From positions 1 to 32,314 of the forward strand of contig CAMYLA010000116.1 in assembly GCA_947259095.1 (NCBI GenBank): 32,314 bases of DNA, read 5' to 3'. This document shows, piece after piece, positions 1 through 7,422 of the stretch. The position numbers and the translations under genes are program-made. The stretch comes from an uncultured Acidimicrobiaceae bacterium. Its GTDB lineage: Bacteria; Actinomycetota; Acidimicrobiia; Acidimicrobiales; SZUA-35. The first letter of the stretch is position 1. The number at the start of each line of letters is the position of its first letter. A model generated the notes under the pieces. It was not told the origin of the DNA. It ran no database searches and saw only the letters and a program-made list of their open reading frames with translations.

Positions 1-2
1 AG

Positions 3-1136
3 ATCGGGATCCAGGCCGCAGCGGAGGCGATCGGTGAGTGTGCCCGACCGCTGGCCGTGGTCGGGGTGGCCGGTCTCACCGCGGCGGCGGGCGGCGGTGC
101 GTCGAACCCGGTGGTCCGGTTCGCCGAACGGACCGGCATCCCGATCCTGACCACCCAGATGGGTGCCGGCGCCATCCCCGCCGATCATCCGCTGGCGCTC
201 GGCACGCTCGGCATGCACCGCCCCGACTATTCCCATCTGGGATTGTCGAAGGCCGATCTGATCATCACCGTCGGCTATCAGCCGGTGGAGCATCCGCCGC
301 CGGCCTGGCTCGATGCCGATCTCCCGGTCGTGCACCTCCACCACATCCCGGCTGCGGTCGAGTTCGGCTACCTGCCGAGGCACGAGGTCATCGGCTCCAT
401 CGACGCCGGCCTCGACAGCCTGGCCGAGCACCTGTCGGGTCACCGCCGGTGGGGCACCGACGTGGGGATCGTGATCGACCGGTGCCTGGAACGGGAGCGG
501 GCGCAGCTTCTCACTGCGGACCGGGCCGATGGGGGCGACGGGGCGCTGGGCCCGCTGGATGTTGTGATGGCGGTGCAACAGGCCTCGGAGCCTTCCACCG
601 TGGTCTCGCTCGACAACGGGCTCTACAAGATCTGGTTCGCCAGGCACTTCCGACCACAGCACCCCCACCACCTCGTGCTCGACAACGCCACGGCCTCGAT
701 GGGCGCCGGGCTGGCAACGGCAACCGAGGCGGCCCGGCTGGGGCACCACAGCATCGCCGTGCTCGGCGATGGTGGATTCATGATGAACCTGGGCGACCTG
801 GAAACCGCAGTTCGTCTCGGCAACGATCTGACCGTGCTGGTGGTGCGGGACGACGCCTACGGATTCATCGCCTGGCATCAGAGCGAACAGGATCGAGCCC
901 GCCACGGCGTCGATGTCGCCAACCCCGATTTTGTGACCCTGGCCCAGAGCTTCGGAGCCGGTGGGCACCGGGTGGACGCCGATCATCGGCTCGGGTCACT
1001 GCTCGAGCTTTGCCGGCAGCGTGGCGGCGTGCAGTTGATCGACTGCCCGCTGGCCTACCCTTACAACGAGATCCTCGAACGGGATGATTTGCTCGAGGTC
1101 GCCAGGCGGGAGCTGGCGGACAACCGCTCCGGTTAG
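3..1136 (+). CDS. Thiamine-diphosphate-dependent enzyme, acetolactate synthase-like (5' truncated)
   Basis: The reading frame is open from the window edge to the TAG-type stop at 1134-1136, so the N-terminal part lies outside; 377 residues are visible. The visible part corresponds to the middle and C-terminal domains of the acetolactate synthase / benzoylformate decarboxylase superfamily. The first ~145 residues resemble the central domain. The C-terminal ThDP-binding domain is marked by GDGGFMMNLGDLETA, followed by VLVVRDDAYG, which together form the GDG-x(~25)-N/D motif that holds Mg2+ and diphosphate. The usual NN of that motif is DD here. Decarboxylation of a 2-oxo acid is the family chemistry; the substrate cannot be read from the sequence. 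The next gene starts 190 bp downstream, so no operon is evident. Confidence 0.85.
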   Translation: MGIQAAAEAIGECARPLAVVGVAGLTAAAGGGASNPVVRFAERTGIPILTTQMGAGAIPADHPLALGTLGMHRPDYSHLGLSKADLIITVGYQPVEHPPPAWLDADLPVVHLHHIPAAVEFGYLPRHEVIGSIDAGLDSLAEHLSGHRRWGTDVGIVIDRCLERERAQLLTADRADGGDGALGPLDVVMAVQQASEPSTVVSLDNGLYKIWFARHFRPQHPHHLVLDNATASMGAGLATATEAARLGHHSIAVLGDGGFMMNLGDLETAVRLGNDLTVLVVRDDAYGFIAWHQSEQDRARHGVDVANPDFVTLAQSFGAGGHRVDADHRLGSLLELCRQRGGVQLIDCPLAYPYNEILERDDLLEVARRELADNRSG

Positions 1137-1165
1137 TACCGCTGCTTTCGGACAAGGGTGCACAG

Positions 1166-1186
1166 CCGATCGGCCAGACCGATCGG
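1166..1186 (+). terminator. Possible stem-loop after the ThDP enzyme gene
   Basis: Two copies of the self-complementary octamer CCGATCGG (1166-1173 and 1179-1186) are separated by CCAGA and can form a perfect 8-bp stem 30 nt after the stop codon. There is no U-tract, so a terminator role is a guess based on position. The rest of 1137-1325 holds no gene I can support. Confidence 0.35.
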
Positions 1187-1325
1187 ATCAGGTCACCGCG
1201 GATCGTGAGGACGGGGAGCTGATGGTCGTGGGCGTGGCCCTCACGTACCCCATCGCCGATGCTCAAAACCTCGGGCCTCGCCGATCGGCCGTTTGAACTG
1301 CTGGAGAACCGGGTACCACAAAGTC

Positions 1326-2291
1326 ATGTCCGCGCGATCAATTGTCGACGTCATGCTCGAGGCCACCGTCATCGGCAGCTTCACCAAGATCGGCCCGTCT
1401 GTCCGTTCCAAGCTCTACGAATGGGATGAGGACATCCCGGACGTGCACGATCTGACGGTGCTCATCACCGGGGGCTCGTCCGGCCTTGGCCGGGAAACCG
1501 CCCGGCAACTGGTGGAGGGAGCCACCGTCTACCTGACCTCGCGCGATCAATCGAGGGCCGAGGAGGTCGCAAACGAGATCAACGGCGCTCTGACCGAAGA
1601 ATCGGCGGGCACCGCCATCGGTGCCGCCCTCGACACCGCTGATCCCGACAGCGTGAGAGAGCTGGCCGATCGGATCAAGCTCGAGACCGACGCCCTCGAC
1701 GTGCTCATCCACAACGCCGGTGCCCTGACCGACACCTATGACACAAACGTCAACGACATCGAGCTGACCCTTGCTTCGCACCTGGTGGGACCATACGCAC
1801 TCACCAAGCACCTCCGCCCACACCTGTCCAAGGGTGCAAGGGTGCTGTGGATGTCCAGCGGCGGCATGTACACCCAGGGACTCGACGTTGACGAGATCGA
1901 GATGTCCGAAAACGATTACCGGGGTGCGATCGCCTACGCCAGGGCGAAACGGGGCCAGGTGGAAATGGTCGACTATCTGGGTCGCCAGTGGGCGCCGGAC
2001 GTGATCATGCATTCGATGCATCCGGGCTGGGTCGACACCGACGGCGTGGCCCAGGGCCTTCCGGGATTCGGTGAGCTGATGGGGCCCCTGCTGCGGGATG
2101 TCGGCGACGGAGCGGACACGATGGTCTGGCTGGCCGCCGGTGGGGCCGACGATGCCGAACCGGGACAGTTCTGGCTCGACCGCAAGGCCCGTGCCACCAG
2201 CTACCTTCCCGGCACCGGGACCGACGACGGCGAGCGGGAACGGTTGGTTGAGTGGCTGGAGCTCACCACCCTGCCGTGGAAGATCGGCTGA
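1326..2291 (+). CDS. SDR-family oxidoreductase, DHRS12-like
   Basis: A 321-residue short-chain dehydrogenase/reductase. The NAD(P) site TGGSSGLG lies near residue 47, HNAG near 128, the catalytic serine in MSSGGMY near 175, and the catalytic Tyr/Lys pair in AYARAK near 203. The segment MHSMHPGWVDTDGVAQ and the following LPGF...GADTMVWLA are the typical signature of the DHRS12 subgroup, which also has the ~40-residue N-terminal lead-in before the Rossmann fold (here containing SFTKIGPSVRSKLYEW). I chose ATG 1326; a TTG at 1293 in the same frame and ATG 1353 are alternatives, and none has a clear ribosome site. Substrate unknown. The gene stands alone between two intergenic gaps. Confidence 0.85.
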   Translation: MSARSIVDVMLEATVIGSFTKIGPSVRSKLYEWDEDIPDVHDLTVLITGGSSGLGRETARQLVEGATVYLTSRDQSRAEEVANEINGALTEESAGTAIGAALDTADPDSVRELADRIKLETDALDVLIHNAGALTDTYDTNVNDIELTLASHLVGPYALTKHLRPHLSKGARVLWMSSGGMYTQGLDVDEIEMSENDYRGAIAYARAKRGQVEMVDYLGRQWAPDVIMHSMHPGWVDTDGVAQGLPGFGELMGPLLRDVGDGADTMVWLAAGGADDAEPGQFWLDRKARATSYLPGTGTDDGERERLVEWLELTTLPWKIG

Positions 2292-2433
2292 TCGACCGAA
2301 CCGGCCGGCGGACCAGGCGGTGACCGTGCCGCAACGCAGTCGGCCGGCCTCGCCTCGGAAGGTACCGGCAAGGCCGGTCCGGCATCGGCGGGCCGTCCTG
2401 CGCGGTTGAGCGGACCCCGATGGGGGTATAACA

Positions 2434-2865
2434 ATGACCATGGCAACGACGCACGACCGACGGATCTCCGAAGCGGCCCAGGCCGCAACCGACGCCAGGG
2501 CACGGGCCTACGCCCCCTACTCGGACTTTCCCATGGGAGCGGCGATCATGGCCGCCGACGGCACCACCGTTCCCGGGGTGCTGGTGGAGAACGTGTCGCT
2601 TGGCCTGGCGATGTGCGCCGAGCGGGTGGCCCTGTTCGGCGCCGTCACCGCCGGGGTCGAGCCGGAGGTGCTCGCCCTGTGCTCGAAGCGGACCGGTGAC
2701 TCGCTGACCTTTCCCTGCGGTGCCTGCCTTCAGGTGGCGCTGGAGATCGCCGGTCCGGACTTGGTCGTCGTGGCGGTCGACCCAGACGGGGTGATGGCCC
2801 ATGCTTCGCTCGGGTCGCTGCTCCCCAGAGCTCCGAAGCGGCACACACCGGACTTCTCGTCATGA
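2434..2865 (+). CDS. cdd: Cytidine deaminase
   Basis: A 143-residue homotetrameric-type cytidine deaminase that hydrolyses (deoxy)cytidine to (deoxy)uridine in pyrimidine salvage. The substrate motif YAPYSDFPMGAA is near residues 27-38. The zinc/catalytic motif CAERVA (Cys plus catalytic Glu) is near 60, and the second zinc motif PCGACLQ is near 94. The last motif usually reads PCGACRQ, so the Arg is replaced by Leu, and the region after it is atypical. The ATG at 2434 follows GGGGG (2422-2426) at a 7-nt spacing; an ATG two codons later is an alternative. The stop overlaps the start of the next gene by 4 nt (ATGA), indicating co-translation. Confidence 0.9.
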   Translation: MTMATTHDRRISEAAQAATDARARAYAPYSDFPMGAAIMAADGTTVPGVLVENVSLGLAMCAERVALFGAVTAGVEPEVLALCSKRTGDSLTFPCGACLQVALEIAGPDLVVVAVDPDGVMAHASLGSLLPRAPKRHTPDFSS

Positions 2866-4352
2866 CCGAGCGGATCCTGGTCACTGGCGCCACCGGCTAC
2901 ATCGGTGGCCGGCTCGTGCCTCGGCTGCTCGGCGAGGGGGCCGAGGTGGTGTGCCTGGTCCGCCCCCATTCGACGCTCGATCGGCCGTTCGCCGGTGACG
3001 TCGACACGGTCCACGGCTCGGCCGACGACATCGATGCTGTGGCCGATGCCGCCCGAGGCTGCCGGGTGGCCTACTACCTGATCCACTCCCTGGACGTTGA
3101 GGACTTCGAGGAGCGGGACCGGGAGATGGCCGAGGCGTTCCGTCGAGGTTGCGAGCGAGCCGGGGTCGAGCGCATCGTCTTCCTCGGCGGCCTCGGCAAC
3201 GAGGACGAGGAGCTGTCGCCCCACCTTCGCAGCCGGCAGGAGACCGGCCGGGTGTTGGCCGCCGGTTCGGTGGCGGTCACCGAGCTGCGGGCGGCGATCA
3301 TCATCGGCTCCGGCAGCGCCTCGTTCGAGATGCTCCGCTCCCTGACCGAGATGCTGCCGATCATGACAACGCCGAGGTGGGTCAACGAGACGCGGTGCCA
3401 ACCCACCGCCATCGACGATGTGCTCGACGCTTTGAAGTCGGCCCGGCATCGGTCGGCGCCCGGTCACGATGTGCTGGAGCTCGGCGGCCCGGACGTGGTG
3501 ACCTACCGGGAGATGATGGATACCTATGCCAGGGTGGCCGGGCTCCCCCGGCGGAGAATCATCGGGCTACCGATCCTGTCGCCAAAGCTCTCGTCCCATT
3601 GGGTCGGCCTGGTGACCCCCCTGCCCACCACGCTCGCCAAGCAGCTGGTCGGCAGCCTGGTCAACGACGTGGTGGTCACGAAAAACCCGGCCACCGAAGC
3701 TCTCGACCTGGAGCCGCTCGGATTCGAACAGTCGGTGGGGCGGGCTCTGGCCATGATCGACGATCTCGTGATACCCACCAGCTGGAGCGACAACGCCAGG
3801 GCCGACCTCGATGCCACGCCCGACGCCGACGATCCGGTGTGGGCCGGCGGGCAGGTGCTGGAGGACCGAAGGACCGTCACCTCCACCAACGCTTCGCCGT
3901 CCGACGTGTTCCGGGTGGTCACCGGTCTGGGAGGGGACCGGGGTTGGATGTGGGGCGATTGGCTGTGGCGAATCCGTGGTGTGCTCGACCAGCTCTTCGG
4001 TGGGTCCGGCATCCGTCGGGGCCGGCGCCATCCCGACGAACTGGCGGTGGGTGACGCCGTCGACTTCTGGAGGGTGGTCGGGCTCGACCCGGACCGCCAC
4101 CTCCGGCTCCGGGCCGAGATGCTGCTGCCCGGGTTCGCCTGGCTGGAATGGACGATCGAAACCAAACCGGGCCCCGACGGCGAGGTCACCGAACTCCGGC
4201 AACGGGCCCGCTACGTCCCGAAGGGGCTGTTCGGGCGGATCTACTGGTTCGTGCTGGTCCCGTTTCACCAGATCCTGTTTCCCCGGTTGGCGGCCAGGAT
4301 CATGGCAGAGGCGGAGAAGCTGTCGCAGGAAGAGGTGCCGCGTCCTGTTTGA
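2862..4352 (+). CDS. NAD(P)-binding Rossmann protein with C-terminal DUF2867 domain
   Basis: A 496-residue two-domain protein. Residues 1-~290 are an atypical SDR/epimerase-like Rossmann fold beginning with VTGATGYIGGRL, with YYLIHSL near 71 and a conserved LGGLG near 109. Residues ~320-490 match the DUF2867 type of lipid/SRPBCC-like domain (VTSTNASPSDVFRVVTGLGG at its start and YVPKGLFGRIYW near its end). Proteins of this architecture are widespread in actinomycetes but have no established reaction. The gene overlaps cdd by 4 nt, so both are probably made from one mRNA; no functional link between them is known to me. Confidence 0.8.
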   Translation: MTERILVTGATGYIGGRLVPRLLGEGAEVVCLVRPHSTLDRPFAGDVDTVHGSADDIDAVADAARGCRVAYYLIHSLDVEDFEERDREMAEAFRRGCERAGVERIVFLGGLGNEDEELSPHLRSRQETGRVLAAGSVAVTELRAAIIIGSGSASFEMLRSLTEMLPIMTTPRWVNETRCQPTAIDDVLDALKSARHRSAPGHDVLELGGPDVVTYREMMDTYARVAGLPRRRIIGLPILSPKLSSHWVGLVTPLPTTLAKQLVGSLVNDVVVTKNPATEALDLEPLGFEQSVGRALAMIDDLVIPTSWSDNARADLDATPDADDPVWAGGQVLEDRRTVTSTNASPSDVFRVVTGLGGDRGWMWGDWLWRIRGVLDQLFGGSGIRRGRRHPDELAVGDAVDFWRVVGLDPDRHLRLRAEMLLPGFAWLEWTIETKPGPDGEVTELRQRARYVPKGLFGRIYWFVLVPFHQILFPRLAARIMAEAEKLSQEEVPRPV

Positions 4353-4554
4353 CGGTCATCCGACCGAGGCCCCGAAACCCGGGTCGGACGGGTCTCGGAC
4401 GGCTGTCAGGCTGACGGGAGACAGGCGGGGCACGCGTGGTTTCACCGGCGACGCCGGGGGTAAGGCGGCGGTATCGACGATCGGCGGCGGGCCCGGTTCG
4501 GCCGCCGCTCAGGCGGAACCGATCCCAGCAAATCCGGTCCTGCGGCAGAGCCCC

Positions 4555-4560
4555 TAGGGT
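4555..4560 (+). promoter_or_regulatory. Candidate -10 element upstream of the anti-sigma/sigma operon
   Basis: TAGGGT fits the TAnnnT -10 class common in actinomycetes and lies 19 nt before the ATG at 4580. It is embedded in the 11-mer CCCCTAGGGTG (4551-4561), which recurs exactly at 5812-5822 in front of the redoxin gene. I see no convincing -35. The rest of the 4353-4579 gap holds no recognisable gene. Confidence 0.45.
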
Positions 4561-4579
4561 GTACAGGACACCCCCACCT

Positions 4580-4990
4580 ATGACTGAACTCACCTCTGAC
4601 AACGACTCCTTCCTGTCGGTGCGGTTCCCGGCCGTGAGCGGGTTCCTGCGCCTCAGCAGATTGAACGCCACCGCCTTCGCATCGTCGCTTGGCTTCGACG
4701 TCGATGCCCTGGACGACCTCCGGCTGGCGGTCGACGAGGCCGTGACCTGGCTCATGAACGACGAGCAGGCCGGCGGCTCGATAACCCTGACCATGAGCGA
4801 AGCGGCCGGGGCCCGGGGCCTGCGGCTGATCGCCGAGCGGACCGGCGACGGGCTGGCCGAACGACCGGTTGGCGATCTTGTCCACGCCATCTTCGGCGCC
4901 ACCGTCGACAGCTACGAGTTCGACGCCGGCACCGAACCGGGCCGGCGGCGACGTGTGCAGCTCGAGAAATTTGTGGGCGGGGCTGGGTGA
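4580..4990 (+). CDS. Anti-sigma factor, RsbW-like (degenerate GHKL ATPase fold)
   Basis: A 136-residue protein that resembles RsbW/SpoIIAB-type anti-sigma factors. FPAVSGFLRLSRLNATAFA near residues 14-32 and LDDLRLAVDEAVTWLM near 45-60 match the two N-terminal helices of the fold. In active kinases the second helix carries the Mg-binding Asn (E-A-x-T-N); here that position is Trp (DEAVTW). The usual DxGxG lid motif is also missing. It may therefore bind the sigma factor without kinase activity (inference). ATG 4580 was chosen over in-frame upstream starts because homology begins there. Its stop overlaps the sigma-factor start (GTGA), the usual arrangement for a sigma/anti-sigma pair. Confidence 0.75.
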   Translation: MTELTSDNDSFLSVRFPAVSGFLRLSRLNATAFASSLGFDVDALDDLRLAVDEAVTWLMNDEQAGGSITLTMSEAAGARGLRLIAERTGDGLAERPVGDLVHAIFGATVDSYEFDAGTEPGRRRRVQLEKFVGGAG

Positions 4991-5727
4991 GCGATCGGGA
5001 CGAGGCCCATCGTGCGCGCTTGTTCGACGAATTCAAGACCACCGGCTCCACCGAGATCCGCAACGAGCTCGTGGAGAGCTATCTGCCGCTGGCCGAGTTC
5101 TTCGCCAACCGTTACCGGGACCGCGGGGCCGAACAGGCCGACCTCCGTCAGGTGGCGCAGCTGGCGCTGGTGAAGGCGGTCGACCGTTTCGATCCATCGG
5201 TCGGTGTCCAGTTCTCCACCTTCGCCGGCCGGACGATGGACGGCGAGCTCAAGCGGTACTTCCGGGACAAGACGTGGTCGGTCCGGGTGCCCCGCAGCCT
5301 TCAGGAGCTCTCCCTCGAGGTTCGACAGGTGGTCGAGCAGCTCTCGGTCGAGACCGGGCGCCCACCGACGGTGGACGAGATCGCCGAGTCGGCCGGTCTC
5401 GACAGCGACCAGGTGCTGGAAGCCCTCGATGTCCAGACCGCCTATCGGGCAACCAGCATGGACCGGCCTGCGCCCGGGTCCGATGGGGACGTCACCCTCG
5501 GAACCAACCTGGGTACCGACGAGCCGGGCTTCGAACGGACGGAGATGGCGGTGGCGGTGGCCCGGCTGATGACCACGGTGCCGGAGCGGGAGCGGGCGAT
5601 CCTGGAGATGAGGTTCTACCAGGACATGTCACAGAACGAGATCGCCGACCGGCTCGGTATCAGCCAGATGCACGTTTCCCGTTTGCTGCGACGAACCCTG
5701 GAGCAACTCCGAGAGAAGACCCGCTGA
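4987..5727 (+). CDS. RNA polymerase sigma factor, SigB/SigF/SigG family
   Basis: A 246-residue sigma-70 family factor. Region 2 spans roughly residues 30-110 and includes DLRQVAQLALVKAVDRFDP and FSTFAGRTMDGELKRYFRD, the core-binding and -10 recognition segments. Region 3 covers about 110-170 (RPPTVDEIAESAGL). Region 4 is at about 190-244, with the helix-turn-helix NEIADRLGISQMHVSRLLRR for -35 binding. This layout is that of the general-stress/sporulation SigB-SigF group. The GTG start overlaps the anti-sigma stop by 4 nt, so the two proteins are made together and the upstream protein probably holds this factor inactive. Its regulon is unknown, though the next gene shares its 11-nt promoter core with this operon. 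Confidence 0.92.
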   Translation: MSDRDEAHRARLFDEFKTTGSTEIRNELVESYLPLAEFFANRYRDRGAEQADLRQVAQLALVKAVDRFDPSVGVQFSTFAGRTMDGELKRYFRDKTWSVRVPRSLQELSLEVRQVVEQLSVETGRPPTVDEIAESAGLDSDQVLEALDVQTAYRATSMDRPAPGSDGDVTLGTNLGTDEPGFERTEMAVAVARLMTTVPERERAILEMRFYQDMSQNEIADRLGISQMHVSRLLRRTLEQLREKTR

Positions 5728-5815
5728 ACGCCGGCCGGAAGGTTCCCGCCGGGACCCAGCAGCGGTGGCTCGGGCGTCGACGCTCGGCAATGCAGTCAAG
5801 ATCAGGCCGTTCCCC

Positions 5816-5821
5816 TAGGGT
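5816..5821 (+). promoter_or_regulatory. Candidate -10 of a leaderless transcript for the redoxin selenoprotein
   Basis: TAGGGT ends 6 nt before the ATG at 5828, so transcription would begin at or next to the start codon. The TAG at 5816-5818 is also an in-frame stop, which limits the coding region to starts after it and makes ATG 5828 the natural start. Confidence 0.5.
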
Positions 5822-5827
5822 GAGCCG

Positions 5828-6469
5828 ATGAGCAACCTGCTGAACCTCCGTCGGACCTCGGGTGCCATCCTGTTGATGACCTACCGCGGCGACTGGTGAC
5901 CGTACTGCTGCGCCCAGCTCGTGCGGCTGGCTACGAACCTGGATCGAATCCACGGCGACGGCGCCGAGGTCATCGCCGTATCGGTTGATGAGGAGGCCCG
6001 CCAGGCCGGCATGTCGCAGCGGTGGGGCCTGGGCCCGATCGCCATGGTGTCCGACCCCGGCGGCGAGAAGTACCTGAAACCGCTCGGCCTGTTCGATCCC
6101 GAGGACCGCGGCGGCATCGCCCTGCCTGGCATGTTGGTGATCTCACCCGACGGTGAGGAACGGTACCGCTACCAGGGCCGCGACTTCGCCGATCGCACCA
6201 CCGATGACGACGTGTTCGCCGTCCTCGACGATCTCGACCTCCCTGCGGTCTCGCCCCAGCCGTGGACGTCCACCGCCGAGGTACCGGAGGACCTGTCCGG
6301 GTTCTTCCGGCCGAACGACTTCGGGGCCTACTTCCGGGGCAACAGGTTCGGCGCGGTGGCCATCGGTGGCCGGCTGCCTTCGAAGGAGACGGCGGCCGTC
6401 GCCAGGGAGCACCGGTTGATGGCAGATGCAAGCCTCGACGCCTGGGCCAGGCACCGCAAGACGCTCTGA
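5828..6469 (+). CDS. Redoxin (AhpC/TSA-like) probable selenoprotein, UGA at codon 24 read as selenocysteine
   Basis: Read through the TGA at 5897-5899, the frame gives 213 residues beginning MSNLLNLRRTSGAILLMTYR and continuing GDW-U-PYCCAQL. In thioredoxin-fold peroxiredoxin-like proteins this position reads (R)GxWCPYC, so the UGA exactly replaces the first Cys and yields a UxxC redox motif (U24, C27). Downstream the fold continues with VIAVSVDEEARQAG, a conserved LPGMLVISPDG strand with the cis-Pro near residue 98, and an uncharacterised ~80-residue tail. Likely role: thiol-dependent reduction of peroxides or disulfides. A hairpin with SECIS properties begins next to the UGA. Without recoding, only a 23-residue peptide is made; a GTG at 5921 would start after the active site. 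Alternatives are a pseudogene or a TGC-to-TGA sequence error. Selenocysteine machinery (selA, selB, selC, selD) is not in this window. Confidence 0.8.
5901..5935 (+). promoter_or_regulatory. Candidate bacterial SECIS element
   Basis: A lower stem CGTA (5901-5904) / TACG (5932-5935) starts 2 nt after the UGA. An upper stem CCAGCT (5914-5919) / GGCTGG (5925-5930), closed by a U-G wobble, carries the 5-nt loop CGTGC (5920-5924). The loop begins 20 nt after the UGA and has a G among its first two bases, both properties expected of bacterial SECIS hairpins. The upper hairpin is 17 nt, as in the minimal E. coli fdhF element. The asymmetric internal loop is large (9 versus 1 nt), so the lower stem is less certain. 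Confidence 0.6.
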
Positions 6470-6485
6470 GCCCGGGCCGGGGGGA

Positions 6486-7334
6486 TCAAACCGTGGCGGT
6501 GGCGATCAGGGCCGGGGCCGGGAACCGGACCTGCCCTTGATCGTCGACGAATCGGCCGAGCTCGGATCGGCCGGCCGCCAGCAGGTCGCGGTAGCCGTCG
6601 TCGTCGATCATCGATGACAGCGTCCAGCCCCGGACGTCGGTGAACAGCCAGGCGTCGAGGGATTCGAATCGGGCCTGGCCTTCGTGGCGGGTCACGACGG
6701 CCTCGGGCAGCACCGGAGCCATGGCCTCCAGAAGCCGTTCGTCGGTGCCGAGGGTGAACGGTGCCAACAGGGCACCGGCCGCCTCGGCGCCGAAGAGCCG
6801 ATCGATCAGTTCGACGAGGGCGGCGTAGCCCGGGCTGTGCTCGACGGCGGCCCAGGTTGCGACCGTGACCGTGCCTTCCGGCCTGGCCACCCGGGCCATC
6901 TCGGCCGTCGCCAACGCCGGGTCGACAAAGAACATCATGGCGAACTGGCTGACCACATGATCGAAGGAGTCGTCGGGGAACCGAAGATCCTCGGCGGCCA
7001 GCGCCCGCCAGACGACCCGATCGGATCGTGAGCGTGCCACCTCCAGCATGTCCTCGTTGACATCGGCGCCGACCGTCGTACCGTGCTCGCCGGTTCGTTC
7101 GGCCGCGGCCCGGGCCAGGACGCCGGTCCCGCAACCGACGTCCAACACATCGTGGCCCGGGCCAACGCCGGCGACGCCGAGTACCGTTTCGGGCCATTGG
7201 CCGAACAGCGCCGGCACAAAGAACTGCTCGTAGACCTCGGCCGCCGCGGCTTCGACCTGACCGGTGGAGCCAACGTCGCCGGCCGGCTGCGGCGAGGTCG
7301 GTGTGGTGTGATCGTTTCGGGATTGGCCTGCCAT
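6486..7334 (-). CDS. Class I SAM-dependent methyltransferase
   Basis: A 282-residue protein of the UbiE/Methyltransf_11 type. Motif I VLDVGCGTGVLA is near residue 61, the acidic residue that binds the ribose of SAM follows in GADVNEDML, and LRFPDDSFDHVVSQFAMMFF is the usual motif that follows. The methyl acceptor is unknown. The ATG at 7334 begins right inside the mirrored 12-mer shared with the divergent regulator, and no other ribosome site is visible. It converges on the selenoprotein gene with only 16 bp between stops. The divergent HxlR-type gene is its likely regulator (inference from arrangement). Confidence 0.88.
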   Translation of the reverse strand: MAGQSRNDHTTPTSPQPAGDVGSTGQVEAAAAEVYEQFFVPALFGQWPETVLGVAGVGPGHDVLDVGCGTGVLARAAAERTGEHGTTVGADVNEDMLEVARSRSDRVVWRALAAEDLRFPDDSFDHVVSQFAMMFFVDPALATAEMARVARPEGTVTVATWAAVEHSPGYAALVELIDRLFGAEAAGALLAPFTLGTDERLLEAMAPVLPEAVVTRHEGQARFESLDAWLFTDVRGWTLSSMIDDDGYRDLLAAGRSELGRFVDDQGQVRFPAPALIATATV

Positions 7335-7422
7335 GGTTCCAGCCTGCGAGACCATGACAACCCGATCCAGCGCGAAAAAAGAACTCGACGGCCGGCCCAT
7401 CGGCGGTGAAGCTGGAACCATG
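7332..7422. repeat. Inverted repeat spanning the start codons of the divergent pair
   Basis: CATGGTTCCAGC at 7332-7343 is the exact reverse complement of GCTGGAACCATG at 7411-7422. In each copy the ATG is the start codon of the adjacent gene, so both divergent genes begin with the identical 12-mer, 67 bp apart. It could be a pair of operator half-sites for the HxlR-type protein or a duplicated translation start. Confidence 0.7.

Noticed and set aside
1338..2441. A 367-codon minus-strand open frame opposite the SDR
   Set aside because: The plus strand encodes a complete SDR with all catalytic motifs; the antisense product has none.
5921..6469. A stand-alone CDS from GTG 5921 for the redoxin
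   Set aside because: It would start after the active-site motif, has no ribosome site, and ignores the in-frame ATG 5828, the leaderless -10 and the UGA at the redox Cys.
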